A stretch of 64,000 nucleotides of DNA from Gordionus sp. m RMFG-2023 (GCF_954871325.1 NC_088775.1:42819561-42883560); one strand, 5' to 3'; positions 24,661 through 37,450 are shown, counted from the first letter of the stretch. Translations and numbers: made by a program. The notes: a model not told the origin generated them from the letters alone.

Positions 24661-24669
24661 ATAGTATTT

Positions 24670-25760
24670 AAAATAGATTAAATAAGATCATTATTTTTTG
24701 AGATAATCAATTTTTCAAATAATTTATCACTAAGCCTTTGTAATTTCGGCGTATTTATCATTGTTTCTAAACTTATCCTGATAAAAGGATTGCAGTATTT
24801 GTTTCCAAAAAATTTAATGGAAGAATAATAATTGAGCCCCTCTAATGTATTTCGATGGTCTTTAATATAATTTAAGACCTCTAGTTCGATGTTATTTATA
24901 TTATTAAACTCAGCAATATTTGTTTCACAAAAAGAAAAATAATCATCATTTCCTATATTATGTTAAATCTATTAGTGTTATAGTTTGAGCTTGATTGTAT
25001 ATAGCTGGTACTACATTGAGGGCTTCTTTTTGTAATATTTTTTTATCATCTGACTCAATTTATAAGTTCTTAAAATATGGATATGATAATGGTGGTAAAC
25101 AAAGCCTCTTTATATTCATCATCATAGAAAGCCCATACCATCTTGGACAGCTTTTAATAAAGCTAGACAATATTGCAAAACTAAAATTTTTAAATTTATC
25201 TAATCCCTTTTAAACATAAATAGTATGGGTACTAACAAAAAATGTACTACACTGCCCTTTTAGTTTGTTTAATGCATGCAATTACAGTACAATATTCCTC
25301 AATATAAACAATATCCTCTTCTTTAAAAATGGGACAATTAATTGTTTCAAATAATTAATTTAAATGTGATTTATATTTTAACATTAAAGTAGGCTATTCT
25401 ACCTGGTTATACAAGGAACTTTCAGTTGATTTCAGAAGACGGCTCATTGTCATTTCATAATTTTGTACATTTTCCTAAAAAATTTTAAAAATATTCTCTA
25501 CTAACCATTATTAATTTAATTAAATTCTAATAGGTCTTCCTCTAAATCATTGTCAAGATTATTTAATTTTACACCATATTCAATAAATGACTTGGCAAAT
25601 GTCCATAACAGTAGCAATTAGTTTATCAGAAATCCCATACTATCTATAGACGTCTTCCAATAACTCTGCAATTTTATCAAATGAATGTTTTGCAGGTATT
25701 CTTCTACATGCCAATGTCTTGATTGCCTTTCAAGAGTTTCTCGTGTAATATTTAAAAAAT
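24670..25760 (-). pseudogene. hAT transposase relic, heavily decayed
   Basis: Minus-strand pieces follow the hAT order: TRETLERQSRHWHVEEYLQN and SYWKTSIDS (25620-25750), DIVYIEEYCTVIACIKQTKR (about 25270-25330), EALFTTIIISIF (about 25080), then NNIELEVLNYIKDH and KLQRLSDKLFEKLI near 24740-24950, matching the C-terminal dimerisation block. The pieces align in order with the transposase at 1572-3426 (for example EEYC followed by a helical stretch). Many stops and frame changes separate them. No element ends were found, so it is only a remnant. Confidence 0.6.
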
Positions 25761-25911
25761 AATGAAAAAATATATTGAACTGTCTACAAATCTACCGTAA
25801 TGCAGGTATATAAATGTCATTAAAATACTTTTACAGTATATTCGCTCCAATTTTTATTTATGCCAATAATTAGACTTTACAGGTGTGAGATCGTCTGTTT
25901 TTTTACAAAAT

Positions 25912-26350
25912 GATATGAACATGAATTATTATAAAAAACTATATCATACACTAATAAGGCAAATATTTCTTCATTTAATCATACTTTATTTACAGATTCC
26001 TTATAAACCTCGCTACATTAAAACAAGACAACATTTTGGTACATTACTAATAATTTAAATTGCTAATTTCTCTCCCCCATATCAAAATTTAAATAAATTA
26101 TTACCATAATATATACAGAATCTCAATATCTACAATTAAATAATCATCACCTTATATCAATGCTCATGAATACGATATAAACATGAATTATTATACAAAC
26201 AACTACTATATCATACACTAATCAGGCAAATATTTCTTCATTTAATCATACTTTATTTACAGATTCCTTATTAACCTCACTCATTAAAACAAGACAATAT
26301 TTTGGTATGTTACAAATATTGTAAATTGATAATTTCTCTCCCTCATATCT
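25912..26350. repeat. Tandem duplication, period about 262 bp
   Basis: Two copies of a roughly 180-bp block start GATATGAACATGAATTATTAT near 25912 and GATATAAACATGAATTATTAT near 26174. Both contain CTTCATTTAATCATACTTTA and end with AATTTCTCTCCC. They are very similar but not identical. No protein is encoded. Confidence 0.75.
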
Positions 26351-26551
26351 GTAATATATTAAATAAATTGATTTTTATATTTGCTTAAAGCTACAATTTA
26401 TTACAATTTATAAATAGAAAAACATATATATATATATGAAATAAATCACTTTATATTATTGTTCTGAATACATTTCATTTCACGACGATTTAGTTTCAAG
26501 TCATTTTTGACGAAGACGAATTATTTTAAATAAAAAGATTAAAATTATACC

Positions 26552-27690
26552 ATGCCTCTGAAGAAGATTGAAGAACCTACTCAATTTCATATTCCTGAAT
26601 TCATAAAAGAAAAAGTTAATATTCTGGATTACCTATATAATATAGAACTCATTTTCAAAGTAAAAAATATTGTTGATCAAAATAAAAGAAAAGATTTATT
26701 ATTAGCCTATATAGGCACTAATTTAAATAAAATTAAAATTTTTTACTTTCCTAATAACTTAGATAACATAAATTATCCAATTTTACTCGAGAATTTAGAA
26801 AAAATATTTAAGGATGTCTCGAGTATTTTTCTACATAGAAACAATTTTTATACCTTAAAAAGAGGCAGTGAAATTATTATCGATTTTTCAATCAAATTAT
26901 AAAGCGTTTGCTCTTTATGTAATTTTAAATCGCCGGTTGATGAACTCTTACGAGATATTTTCATCTTAGGAGTAGGGTTACCTGAGCTGGACAAAGAACT
27001 TCGGTCAAAATATGCCGAAGGAAATATTACTTTTGAAAATACTGTGCGTCTAGCTATCGCGCTGTCTTTATTGGAGAAGGAAACCCTGGCAGAAGTTAAT
27101 AAAATAATTAAACATAAGCCTATGCAATTCCAAAAATACTTATTTTAGGAATAATTATAACAACGTAAACAAATTCAATGATAATAATTATTATAATGCT
27201 AACAAATTCAACCATAATTTTTATAAACCAAGTTTTAAACCTAATTTCAGTCAAAAAAAGTAATATGCTTTAGGTGTGGAAAAGCAAACCACATAGCGAA
27301 AGAGTGTAGAACGCATGCTATACAAATGATTTTACCACGGACACCTCGCCTGTCTTTTGCTAATAAAGCTACAATCGATGCGAAGATAAATGGGCTGCAG
27401 CTTACTATGGAATTTGTTACTGGCGCGGCGTGTAGTGTGATAGATGAGGTTACCTGGAGTCGCTTAGGCAAACCACCATTATCACCTGCTTATAAACTAG
27501 TAGGATATAACCTATCAAAATCGAAGTATTGGGTAAATGTTTAGTGGAAGTCGAAATAAGAAATATTTCAAAATTTTTACCTATTTGGAAAGTTAAGGGT
27601 GAGAATTCTTTTATTTTTGGAATGCCCTTTCTTAAAGAATTTGATATAAAACTTCCTGAAGAAGTTCGTATTAATAATATAAATATGAAA
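26552..27690 (+). pseudogene. Gag, nucleocapsid and protease region of the second gypsy (fossil)
   Basis: The gag frame starts MPLKKIEEPTQFHIPEF. A CCHC zinc knuckle, CFRCGKANHIAKEC, lies near 27260-27310. A retropepsin-like TGAACSVID segment follows near 27420. The region is broken. Confidence 0.75.
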
Positions 27691-27779
27691 GATTCCAGTT
27701 AAAATACTATTGTTTCAAAATTTCCTCTAGTTTTTAAAAAAAAAATTAGGAAAAATAAAATTACAGAAAGCCGTCATCA

Positions 27780-28520
27780 AGATGCAACCAAATACAGTGC
27801 CAATTGCGCTGCCATCTAGAAGAATTCCATTCCGTTGCGTTGAACCGTTGAAGCTGAGTTGGAAGACTTTTAGATGAAGGTGTTATCGAGAAGGTGGATC
27901 CAACAAAGACTCCAATTACTTGGGCTACGCCAACGGTTAATATTTTAAAGAAATCCGGTGCCGTGCGGATATGCGGAGATTTCGTTTAACAATCAACAAA
28001 TATTTAGCGATAGATAACGATTTACTACCAACTTTTGTCGACCTGACAAATAGGATCGCGGGTGGTAAAATATTTTCAACGATAGATTTAAGAGATGCAT
28101 TTTTACAATTCGGAGTGAGTCCAGAATGTAGAGACCTTTTAGTAATTTCGACTCATGTCGGTTATTACCGATACCAAAGAATTCCTTTTGGGTTGACTAG
28201 CGCTCTGATAATATTTCAACGTTTTATGCAAAACATAAAGGGATATCCTATGGTTAGTGTATTTTTAGACGATGTAATTATTGCAGGCGAGAATAATTTT
28301 GATCATATAGTAAATCTAGAAGAATTATTAAGAAGATTTGATAAGGCTGGACTGACAACTACGACCGATAAAATTAAAATTGGAGAAAAGTCAGTTACTT
28401 ATTTAGGTCATGTTATTGATAAATTCGAAATTCATCCGACCGAAGATAAGATTAATGCTATAAAAAATTGTAAACACCATCTAATGTTAAAGAATTACGT
28501 TCGTTTTTGGGAATGGTAAA
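27780..28520 (+). pseudogene. Reverse transcriptase region of the second gypsy (fossil)
   Basis: FSTIDLRDAFLQFGVSPE, YQRIPFGLTSAL, the catalytic VFLDDVIIAGE and YLGHVIDKFEIHP are the standard Ty3/gypsy reverse transcriptase motifs in order. The region is broken. Confidence 0.88.
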
Positions 28521-29745
28521 TTATCATGAATCGTTTATTAAAAATTTACATTCTATTTGTGCGCCTTTACACCGACTAACGAGTAAAAATGTGAGTTGGT
28601 TTTGGTCAGCTACAGAAGATGAAATATTTAATAGAGTAAAAAAAATATTATCAAAAGAAGATACAGTAATTCCTTATTCAGCCGATATTCCTGTCGTGAT
28701 TTCTTGTGACGTTTCCGAAAATGGTCTAGGAGCTGTTATTGCACACCGATTTCTTACTGGCCAGGAGAAACCGAATGCTTACGCATCGAGGACACTTTCG
28801 GCGGCTGAAAAGAATTACGCCATCATTGATCGGGAGGCTTCGGCGATCATGTTCGCTATAGAGAAGTTTCATCAATATATTTATGGAAGACATTTTATTT
28901 TGGTTACAGATCATAAACCTTTAAAATATATCTTAGGTGATAAAAGAGACCTAAATAAAATAACAAATAACCGTTTAATACGGTGGGCAACGAAGCTTTT
29001 AAATTACGACTATGAGATAATTCATAGGCCGGGTAATCAAAACAGATGCGCCGACGCTCTGTCCCGTTTGGGGGTAGAGAGAGGAAAAATTAAAGAAGTT
29101 AAAAAAAAATTTGAAAATGAAATTAGAGAAGTAAAGATCAATTTAATAGAAGATTTATCATTCACTCGAAGTAAAGTTATAAGTGAAACGATCAATGATA
29201 TAAATCTAAAAGAGATCATTAAAATAATAAAAATCATTGGCATATTGATAATATGAATAATTATTCGGAAAGTTTAAAAAAATTCATCTTAATTAAAGAT
29301 AATATTTTTTTCGAAGAAGGGCTATTATTTTATAATGATAGAATCATTATTCCTGATAAAAAAAGAGGTTTTGAATGTTATCCATCGAGGACATCCGGGG
29401 ATAGTGGGATCCTTATGCCGACACTATGTCTTCTGGACAAATCTTGACCGAGATGTTGAAGAATTCGTAAAAAACTGCAAAAGTTGTCAGGAAGGAAGAC
29501 CGGGAGCCAGAGAAGTACCGTTATGCAATTTATTCCTACCCGACCTTGGGAACGAATACACATTGATTTGACAGGCCCCGTGTCTGGAAAGTATTGGTTA
29601 ATTTGCGTAGACGCTTTCACGAAATGGGTCGAAGTTGCAATTTTAACACATATTAATTCGACGAGTGTAATAAATAATCAGCGTAATTATTTCGCTAGAT
29701 TTGGTTTACCTTGTTATATTGTCACAGATAATGGTACTCAGTAAA
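28507..29745 (+). pseudogene. RNase H and integrase region of the second gypsy (fossil)
   Basis: RNase H shows ISCDVSENGLGAVIAH, AYASRTLSAAEKNYA and LVTDHKPLKYIL. Integrase shows an HHCC zinc site (VIHRGHPGIVGSL and CKSCQ) and the start of the core, IHIDLTGPVSGKYWLICVDA to VTDNGTQ. The rest of integrase is absent. The region is broken. Confidence 0.88.
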
Positions 29746-29832
29746 CGTTTCTTTTTAAAAATAGAAAAACATATATATATATTTTATTATATGAAATAAA
29801 TCACTTTATATTATTGTTCTGAATACATTTCA

Positions 29833-30208
29833 ATATCAAAATTAAATTTTTACCATATAAAGACAAGCGGGGAAAAGTCTTGTCTAAAATAGAATATTAG
29901 ACGCCGGTCTTGAGAGAATTAGTAGGGATTAAGCTCAATTTAAATATAAGGAAGATTTCTTTATTTTATCAATTAAGTATAAAAATAAAATCTGTTACTA
30001 TCAAACAATAATTTTCTCATGAGCTTTATATATAATAAAAAATATATCTTTTTTTATAAAATGTAAATCAATTACGGTTATAAAACATAGCTGCAAACTC
30101 ATATTAACAATTTTAAAGTAATATAAATTGAGTAATAATAAAAATAAAAGTTAATACATATTATGTAACTCCATAATATACACATAATTTCAATATCTAC
30201 AAGATTTG
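29833..30208. other. Sequence between the gypsy and MULE remnants
   Basis: AT-rich sequence with no recognised gene. A short GC-richer patch (GACAAGCGGGGAAAAGTC, about 29861-29878) has hairpin potential. Confidence 0.4.
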
Positions 30209-30244
30209 GAGTCACTTTATCACGCGACACTTTATCACGTTTGA

Positions 30245-30825
30245 AAGTGGATGGTATAAAGTTGGAAGAATATTTCAGGTACAATTTTAAAGGTACCATC
30301 ACATATCCATATATCCGATCTTGATAATCCTTCGAGTAGTTCGTCCGTGCTCAACATCTTAAATTATCATCTGGCCAGCATATCCCTGTAACATTCCGGA
30401 TATAAGAAAGTGAGATCCTTAGGGATAGGAGGCAATATAATGGTAGAGATCGATTTTTTATGCCTTTGTAAGGATCGATAAAGGGCAGACTTATTTGGCA
30501 TAACCATCAAGGTATTATTATCATAATTTAACAATGTTATTGCATGGACCAAAGAAGGACTAGAATATTCACTTAATTTGGATTTCATTTCTGATATTGC
30601 TTTTCGGGCATAAGATTTTGAAATGTTACCCTCATGAGTATGATCAAGGGGACCTTTTAAGATATCATTCAATTTTGTTGTAATGAAAGAATGGCATTTT
30701 AGAGATTTATATTTGGCGCATCTCCAGCATATTGATTCATTTTTATTTGTCCTAAATTTAGTATATTCGTAATTTTGATATAAAAGGGTAGGTTTATTTT
30801 TCGATGTAAATCCTAATTCAAACAT
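30245..30825 (-). pseudogene. FLYWCH zinc finger joined to the start of a MULE transposase
   Basis: The frame starts MFELGFTSKNKPTLLYQNYE at 30825. The FLYWCH zinc finger has SICWRCAKYKSLKCHSF and a DHTHEG ending, giving the C-x2-C and H-x-H ligands. The alanine- and lysine-rich YARKAISEMKSKLSEY and the segment SALYRSLQRHKK with LPPIPKDLTFLYP follow, as in other animal MULEs. After two in-frame stops the same strand encodes DIWICDGTFKIVPEIFFQLY, the region around the first catalytic aspartate (DGTFK). It then runs directly into the terminal repeat. The rest of the DDE domain is gone. Confidence 0.8.
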
Positions 30826-31354
30826 TATAATTAATAAAAAAAATATTCTTTAATATATAATAATATAGAAAATTGAGGTATATATAGAAAAAAATATATT
30901 ATTATATTTATGGGTAAATACAAAACCTTAATTTGTAAAAATTATAAATCTTTGTGAAAAAACGATTAGCTTAAAAAATATCAATAGATAAACACATTAA
31001 TTTAAGTGTGGTGTTTTATTGATTTATAGTTACTTACTAATAAAAAGTATAAATAGAAAATTATTGCTTATGTCTCCTGTTTCCCTATATAAGATGATAA
31101 TTAAGTTAAAAAAAATTATATTTATGTAAATTAAAATATGAGTTTTTCTTAATAAAAAAAATACAAAAAAAATTAATTTAAATTTTTTAAATATTTAAAT
31201 TTAGACGGAAAAGTCAAAAAATGAGATATTATCAAAATTTAACTTTTGAAATATATAAAATTAAGTTTTAAGTATATCATGATGAAAGTCAAAAAATGAG
31301 ATATTATCAAAATTTAACTTTTCAATTATAATAAATTAAGTTTTAAGTATATCA

Positions 31355-31503
31355 TGATAAAATGTCGCGTGATAAAGCGTCGCGTTATCAAACGACTGAG
31401 TGATAAAGTGTCGTCGTGATAAAGTGTCGTCGTGATAAAGTGTCGTCGTGTCGCATGATAAAGTGTCGCATGATAAAGTGTCGTGTGATAAAATGTCGCT
31501 AGG
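31355..31503 (+). repeat. GATAAAGTGTCG tandem motif array at the MULE end
   Basis: About nine units of GATAAAGYGTCG with short GTCGT or CAT spacers make the right terminal repeat. Inverted matches occur at 30213-30240. Confidence 0.85.
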
Positions 31504-31990
31504 CGATCTACAATTAAGTAATAATCATCAAGTAATATATCATAAATTACTAATTTTACCATTAAATTTCACATTCTAGATTTCTTTATTATATATTTTT
31601 TATACTTACATATTTATAAAAATTTCAATTTTTTATATATAAAATATTTTAACCCATATCTTTATAGTAGAACAATTTTTTTCTCTATCAATTAAATAAT
31701 TAAAAATTTTTCCATAATAATCTTCTAAATCTAATCAAATCTTATAAATTGAAAATTTATTTTTTAATTATCAAAAATATTCATATATACTCTATACTAA
31801 TAACATTCTCCTTAACGGATAAACATCAATCCATTATATGTTACAAATATATTACTTACTCAAATATAATTTAATAATTTACTAAGCTCAATAACCAAAC
31901 AATTTTTTCTACTCATTTAATTCTTTACTTAAAAATAATCTTTAATTTATAACCCCCTTCAATTATTATTTTTTAAAAACAAACAAAATA
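31504..31990. other. AT-rich sequence
   Basis: I see nothing recognisable before the LINE fragment. Confidence 0.45.
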
Positions 31991-32004
31991 CTTTAAAAAT
32001 AAAC

Positions 32005-33300
32005 ATGAATAAAATCTTCTGCTTTTTAATTTTTTCCTTGAAACATAAAATCTTCTGCTTTTTATTTTTTCTATCCAAACATAAAATTCTTTGTTCTTTA
32101 ATTTTTTCAATAAACCTTAAAATATCTTTTAAAAATAAACTTGAAATCTACTCATTCAACATTCCAAAACTTTTAAGTAAAATTACGATTCTAAGAAGGA
32201 TTATGGAAGAAAATAACATAAAAATATTTATGACCCAAGAAACAATGATTAACAATAACATAATCAAAAATTTAAGAAGATACACCATATTTACATCAAG
32301 CACCTCCAATAATAGGAATGGTTTATCATTCATTATAAGAGACGACTTTCTAAAATCCTCCAAAAATTTCAATCCCGTCAACGACAGAATATCATCCATT
32401 ACACTTAATAGCAAAGGAAGACAAATCCATCTAATATATGTATATGCACCTGTTAAACCAAATGAATATTTCAAATTTATAACTGACCTAAAAACTATCT
32501 TAGACATATAAACAAAAATCATTTATCATAATTGGTGTAATCTAAACATGAAATTAGGCAATAAATTAACAAACATTTATATAGGTAACGCTACCTTAAA
32601 TCAAAAAACAAATAATAATGGTAAAAAAATCATTGAAATCTGTAAAATTTTCAATTTAAAAATCATGAATTATTTCTTTAAACAAAAAAACAATAATTAT
32701 TTCACCTTTTTTAAACACAACTCTTTATATAAAAGCCACTAGATTTTTTTATTATAAGCATAAAAATGAGTCTTAATAATATCGATTTTTTGTCTGACCA
32801 CAGACCATTAATTCTCACTCTAATTATCAAACACAAATTATTACATAATCTCAATAAATCCATAAATTATACACCTTCAACCTCTAAAAAATATAACATC
32901 AACAATATAAATCTACTCACTCCATCCATCAACTTTCATAACAGTTTGAAACAAATAAAAAATAATGACTCATGGATAAACATTTCTAACTCAATAATAA
33001 AAGCCGCCAATTCAAATTTAAATATTAAAACTCATTATCCAGACTGGATTAGCCCAGCCACACCAAATCTTATTAAATTACTACCTAATAAAAATTTAAA
33101 AAAAAGGAAAAATAAATATATATAAAATCTTCGAAATAAAATTAAAAAATGTATTAGAAAAGACAAGAGAAAATATATTTATGCTAAAATCAACCATACA
33201 AAACTTTAAAAATAAAAATGATCTTTATAACGCATTTAAAACCTTAAATTTCCTAAAATCTTCTAACGATAAAAAAATTAATAAACTAAAAATTGGCCGC
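32005..33300 (+). pseudogene. LINE fragment: apurinic-type endonuclease, decayed
   Basis: The frame at 32005-32511 has KLEIYSFNIPKLLSKI, then IKIFMTQETMI (catalytic glutamate of the exonuclease-endonuclease-phosphatase fold), NNRNGLSFIIRDDF and IHLIYVYAPVKPNE. After a break, 32548-32742 has GKKIIEICKIFNLKIMNYFF and TFFKHNS. A third frame (32766-33125) has NIDFLSDHRPLILTL, whose SDH is the catalytic histidine motif. This is the N-terminal half of a non-LTR retrotransposon ORF2. No reverse transcriptase catalytic motif is visible downstream. The strong asparagine, isoleucine and lysine bias fits long exposure to the AT-rich genome. Confidence 0.72.
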
Positions 33301-33338
33301 CTTGCAATAAAAATAAATTGGCACATCCGCTATATTTT

Positions 33339-33990
33339 ACCACGAGGAACAAAATTATAAAAAAAATTTAAAATTTTGTCTTAAGCCTAGTTAAAATTTT
33401 AATACCAAAAAATGTTCTGAAACTTTTGAGCTTAGTAAGAAATTATCACTGTTATAATAATTTAGTCCACGAGGAAAAAATTATAAAACTTTGTTTTTAT
33501 CCTATTTAATAGTTTTTAATATTGAAAAGATGTTCAAAACTTTTATGTTTATAAATAAATTTATAGTGCCATTTTTCTAAACTCCATGTGTGAAATATAA
33601 AATGATAAAAAAAACTATTTCTTTATGTTAGAACCCAATAAAAAGTTTCTGATATTCTAAAGATTTTGTTAAACATTTGGAGCATTAATATGGTGTCACT
33701 GCCATTATAATTTATTTGACGACGAAAAATTTTATTTTATATCTTTGTTTTAAGTTTATTTATATAAATTTGATATTGGAAAGATGTTTTAAAACTTTTG
33801 GGTTCATTAAGTAATTTCTAATTTCATTACTTTTTAACTCCACGCATAAAAATCTAGAAATAAAATATTATATACTTGTTTTGAGCCATGCAAAAAGTTT
33901 TTGATATTAGAAAAATATTCTAAGCCTTAGAGTCTCGTAAAATTTTGATACTGCTATTATTTTATTCTTTTTTTTTTTAACTTGGGTTGA
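33339..33990 (+). repeat. Old tandem repeat, about five units of 115-150 bp
   Basis: Each unit begins with a CCACGAGGAA-like word (CCACGAGG, CCACGAGG, CCATGTGT, CGACGAAA, CCACGCAT). It then carries a TTTGTTTT or TATTTCTT stretch, a GATATTGGAAAGATGTT-like word and CAAAACTTTTG. The units are strongly diverged, so this is an ancient minisatellite. No function is evident. Confidence 0.65.
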
Positions 33991-34156
33991 GGGTATAAAA
34001 TATGAGTAGTATATCATTTGAAACTATTTAGGAGATTGGTAGTTAATAAGAAAAGACGGGACAAGTTCAGCAAGGATCCCATTTTCAAATTTACGGCATT
34101 CGGATGAATGAATTTCCCCTAATTTTAAAATATGCTAAATTTCTTTTATATAATTT

Positions 34157-35790
34157 AGAAACCTTCATGGGCCAGGCTTGGGCTTAATTATAAATTTTTT
34201 AGCGGGCCTGGGCCGGGCTTGGGTTCGTGGAAATTTTTCAATAGGGCTTGGGCCTAAATTTTTAAATTCAAATTTAGCTTATTTTAAGGATATTTAATAG
34301 GACAAATATAACAAATCATTCTGATTTTATTAGTGTTATTTATCAAATTTCCTATACACCTTGGGAGAGTATATATTTTTTAAATCGGAAATTGGTATAA
34401 TTTTACTTAACTTAACACAACGGCCTGGGCACGAAACAGCGAAAAAAGAAACAGCGAAAATCAGGGAATACGAAAATCAGGGAATATTCCCAAAAATGTT
34501 CCCAAAGATGGCCAACATTTTCGATATGACATATTTTCCCAAGTTAGCGTCAAATTCAAAGCAAAATCCCAACAGTAGAATTTAAAAACAATTGTTAGAC
34601 GTAGACAAATAGATATTCAAGTAAACTTTTTATAATATTTGAAAATAAAATTTTAATTAGAAAACTCAAAAAGGACATAAATATATATAAAATATCATAA
34701 GTATTAAACATGATATATCTTGCAAATCAAATCAAGGTACATAAATATCATAATCAAATTATTGCAAAAAGATTTTCTTTTAGAGTTTTATATTTATTGT
34801 AATAAATGTAATTTAGATGCAAAATTGAAAATTGCAAATAATGTATAATATTCCTTTAAACAATTAATAAATAAATCTATCCATACAATTACAATGTAAA
34901 TATTCCATTCACTTTTAATTTACATATTATTTATAAATATTGTTGAGATGTATATTTTATATGAATTTTTAATAAAGTATTTATTCTGTTTCTATATGGT
35001 TGAGTTATTATAATATTATATATTATCCAGTGCAAATATAAATGATATCCTTCTATGGAAAGTATAAATAGTTAAGATAAATTGTGAATGTAAATGAGTT
35101 ATTATTTAAAATATAAATAATTAAAAAACCCTTCATTTAAAATGAGTAAATTTTTATAAGATAGAAAGTGCTTGGCATGCTTTTAAATTAAATTTAAAAA
35201 GATTAGAAAATTATCCATTAACCCTTCAATACTCTGGTGATTATTTTTGAGATTAATTTATATATGGATATTCAGCTAAATGAAGAGGATATCAACTATG
35301 ATGACTGCATCCTAGATTGGTGGAAGTAGCATGAAAAAATCTTACCAAAATTGGCAAGATTAGCCAAAAAAATTCATGCAATTCCAGCATCTAATGTTTC
35401 CAGTGAACGGAATTTCAGTACTATTGGAAGGGTTATTGAAGAAAGAAGAACAAATTTAAATAATGAAATTGTAGATAATATATTATTTTTAAATGATAAT
35501 TTGAAAATATAAATTAAAATTTTGTTTATATCATTTATTAATATTATATAAATATATATTATTACTAAATAAAATATTATATTTCTATTAGTATTACTTC
35601 AGCATAAGTTAAGTATACATAAAATAATTTTATGGGCTTGGGAAATTTTTTAAATATTATAGCGGGCTTGGGCCGGGCTTGGGAATTTTTTTAAATATTA
35701 AAACCGGGCCGGGCCTGGGCTTAAAATTTTTTTTTACGATGGGCCTGGGCCGGGCTTGTTCCTAAAATCTAGACCCATGAAGGTCTCTAA
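34157..35790 (+). mobile_element. hAT with GGGCCTGGGCCGGGCTTG subterminal repeats
   Basis: The left end reads AGAAACCTTCATGGG, and the right end is its inverse, CCCATGAAGGTCTCT. Both arms carry repeats of GGGCCTGGGCCGGGCTTGGG, an unusually GC-rich motif for this region. TATAAT occurs at both borders and may be part of the target duplication. Only the C-terminal part of a hAT transposase (35254-35512) is left, so the copy is internally deleted. The frame at 34361-34585 has no clear homologue. Confidence 0.75.
35254..35512 (+). pseudogene. hAT transposase C-terminal dimerisation domain
   Basis: The frame reads EDINYDDCILDWWK, one in-frame stop, then LPKLARLAKKIHAIPASNVS, SERNFSTIGRVIEERRTNLN and NILFLNDNL. 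The WW, PASNVSSERNFS and RTNL motifs are the hallmark of the hAT C-terminal dimerisation region. The N-terminal BED and catalytic parts are missing. Confidence 0.85.
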
Positions 35791-35798
35791 TATAATTA

Positions 35799-36630
35799 CT
35801 ATACATATTTTACATCAAATTTGGAAAATTTTAAACACAAGATTATAATTATTTGATTTAAGATCTTGGAAATAATTTTAACAAATTTTGAACTACTTTT
35901 TATAATTTATGAGTTTTGCAAACATTTATTATATTTACATATTATTTAAATCACGAGTTGATTCTGCCATAATACGCCAATTTATATGTTCCATTCATTC
36001 GTAATATTAGTGTATTAAAATTACATACATGCAATTCTCGGACGTCCATTATTCATTCATAAAGTTACATCATAAAAATAACAATTTTCCCCTTATATCT
36101 GTTAGGTATTGAACCTTACAAATTATTAAATTCATAAATATCTATATATATAATCAATAAAAAACTTATCATCAATATCTATAATATGTAATCATAAATC
36201 ATAATAAATTCCTATTACATATAAACTATCTACCAGTGCTTCATTATAAATTATAATTTTAAATTGATTTTTTTTTCTTTGGTAATTGTGTGAATGACTT
36301 ATCCAAAAGCATAATATTCGTGCTTAAAAATATTATCATAGACAAAATTTTGAAACATTTAGATCTTAAGAGATGCTACTAATTATGAATTAAATTATTT
36401 TTATTTATGAACCCCTCTCCCTTTCTTTTTGGAAATTATAATAAGAATTTTTAATTTATAAGATGTCTTTAGAATTATTTATTTATCGTAAATAGGCTCT
36501 TTTACATTTTATAAGTAAAAAATTTGCAAATACAAAATATATAATACGCCACATTTTCAATATCTTTATTATTTTCATAAATAAAAAATAAAAATTTATA
36601 TTCATAAAATAAATTACATAAAATATTCTT
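35799..36630. other. AT-rich sequence
   Basis: I see no gene or clear repeat. Confidence 0.45.
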
Positions 36631-36639
36631 CGCGCAAAT

Positions 36640-37450
36640 TTAAAATGTTAACATCCCACGAATTAGTCCATAGACATTGTTTCAAAGTTGTCGCTGACAT
36701 TCGATTCCTTTTCTTAGTAATAGTGGCGCCGGTCCTGGAAAAAATACGTTCGCTAGCTATAGCGTAGATTGTTGGGATAAGTAATCTTTTGCCATTGTCG
36801 AGAGCTTTGGAAAACGTTTCGAGTTTCTACACCACCAATCCACTATATCAACGGACGTTTGAGCTACCGGATCTGCTAGGTATTCTTCGATTTCTTCTGT
36901 AGCTAGATTTGGTATAATGTACGCATTCCTTAATATAAAATATTTAAATTAACTAATTATTATATCGTAGAATCTATTGTAGAACCTTGTAACAAACCTA
37001 TTTTAAAAATGCCTATTTTGCAAAGATATGTTTTATTAATTTTATAAATACTTAGGACTGTATTTTTTTAAATAAATATTTTTATTAACTCCAATAACTG
37101 TTATAATTTTGTTAAATGTAAGCATAATATTTAAATTTAGTCTCTCCAATTAAGTTTTAAAAATGTTATTTAGGAGGTTTTATATTGAGTATTCTAAATT
37201 AAGTATTTATATTTACCTTCTTAGCTCGTTCAAAATACTAATAGACATTAAATTTGATTCGTTATTTTCCTCTTTTTCGAATTCATATATTGATTTCGAT
37301 GTATTGTAGTCATCAAATATTCTTTTAAATTTTTCATAATAGCCAAGGTTATTTAGGAAAATTGGTAAAAAGTTTTTTTTGATTCTTGGATCAAGAAATG
37401 AGCATGTAATTGATTTATCATCTAATCATTTTATATATTAAACATCAAGT
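36640..37450 (-). pseudogene. hAT transposase relic
   Basis: On the minus strand, SITCSFLDPRIKKNFLPIFL with YYEKFKRIFDDYN and SISILNELRR (37200-37450) is followed after a gap by EEIEEYLADPVAQTSVDIVD, WWCRNSKRFPKLSTMAKDYL and fragments of ERIFSRTGATITKKRNRMS with ATTLKQCLW (36640-36930). This is the LDPR to C-terminal part of a hAT transposase. It is related to the one at 13440-15290, which ends in the same NRMS-TTLK words. Frame changes break the C-terminus. Confidence 0.7.

Larger units (their letters stand above)
26412..29832 (+). mobile_element. Second Ty3/gypsy element, truncated fossil
   Basis: Gag, nucleocapsid, protease, reverse transcriptase, RNase H and part of integrase lie in order on the plus strand. 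A direct repeat of about 66-74 bp (ending TTGTTCTGAATACATTTC) lies at 26412-26477 and 29759-29832 and may be what remains of LTRs. The element is broken at several places, and the 3' part of integrase is missing. The protein differs clearly from that of the first gypsy element, so it is a different family. Confidence 0.85.
30209..31503 (-). mobile_element. Collapsed Mutator-like element (MULE) with GATAAAGTGTCG ends
   Basis: The left end carries CACTTTATCACGCGACACTT (about 30213-30240). The right end carries an inverted array of GATAAAGTGTCG units (31355-31500). Between them lies a FLYWCH and MULE transposase fragment on the minus strand. The transposase stops where the left terminal repeat begins, so the catalytic part has been deleted. 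The copy must depend on others to move. Confidence 0.75.
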
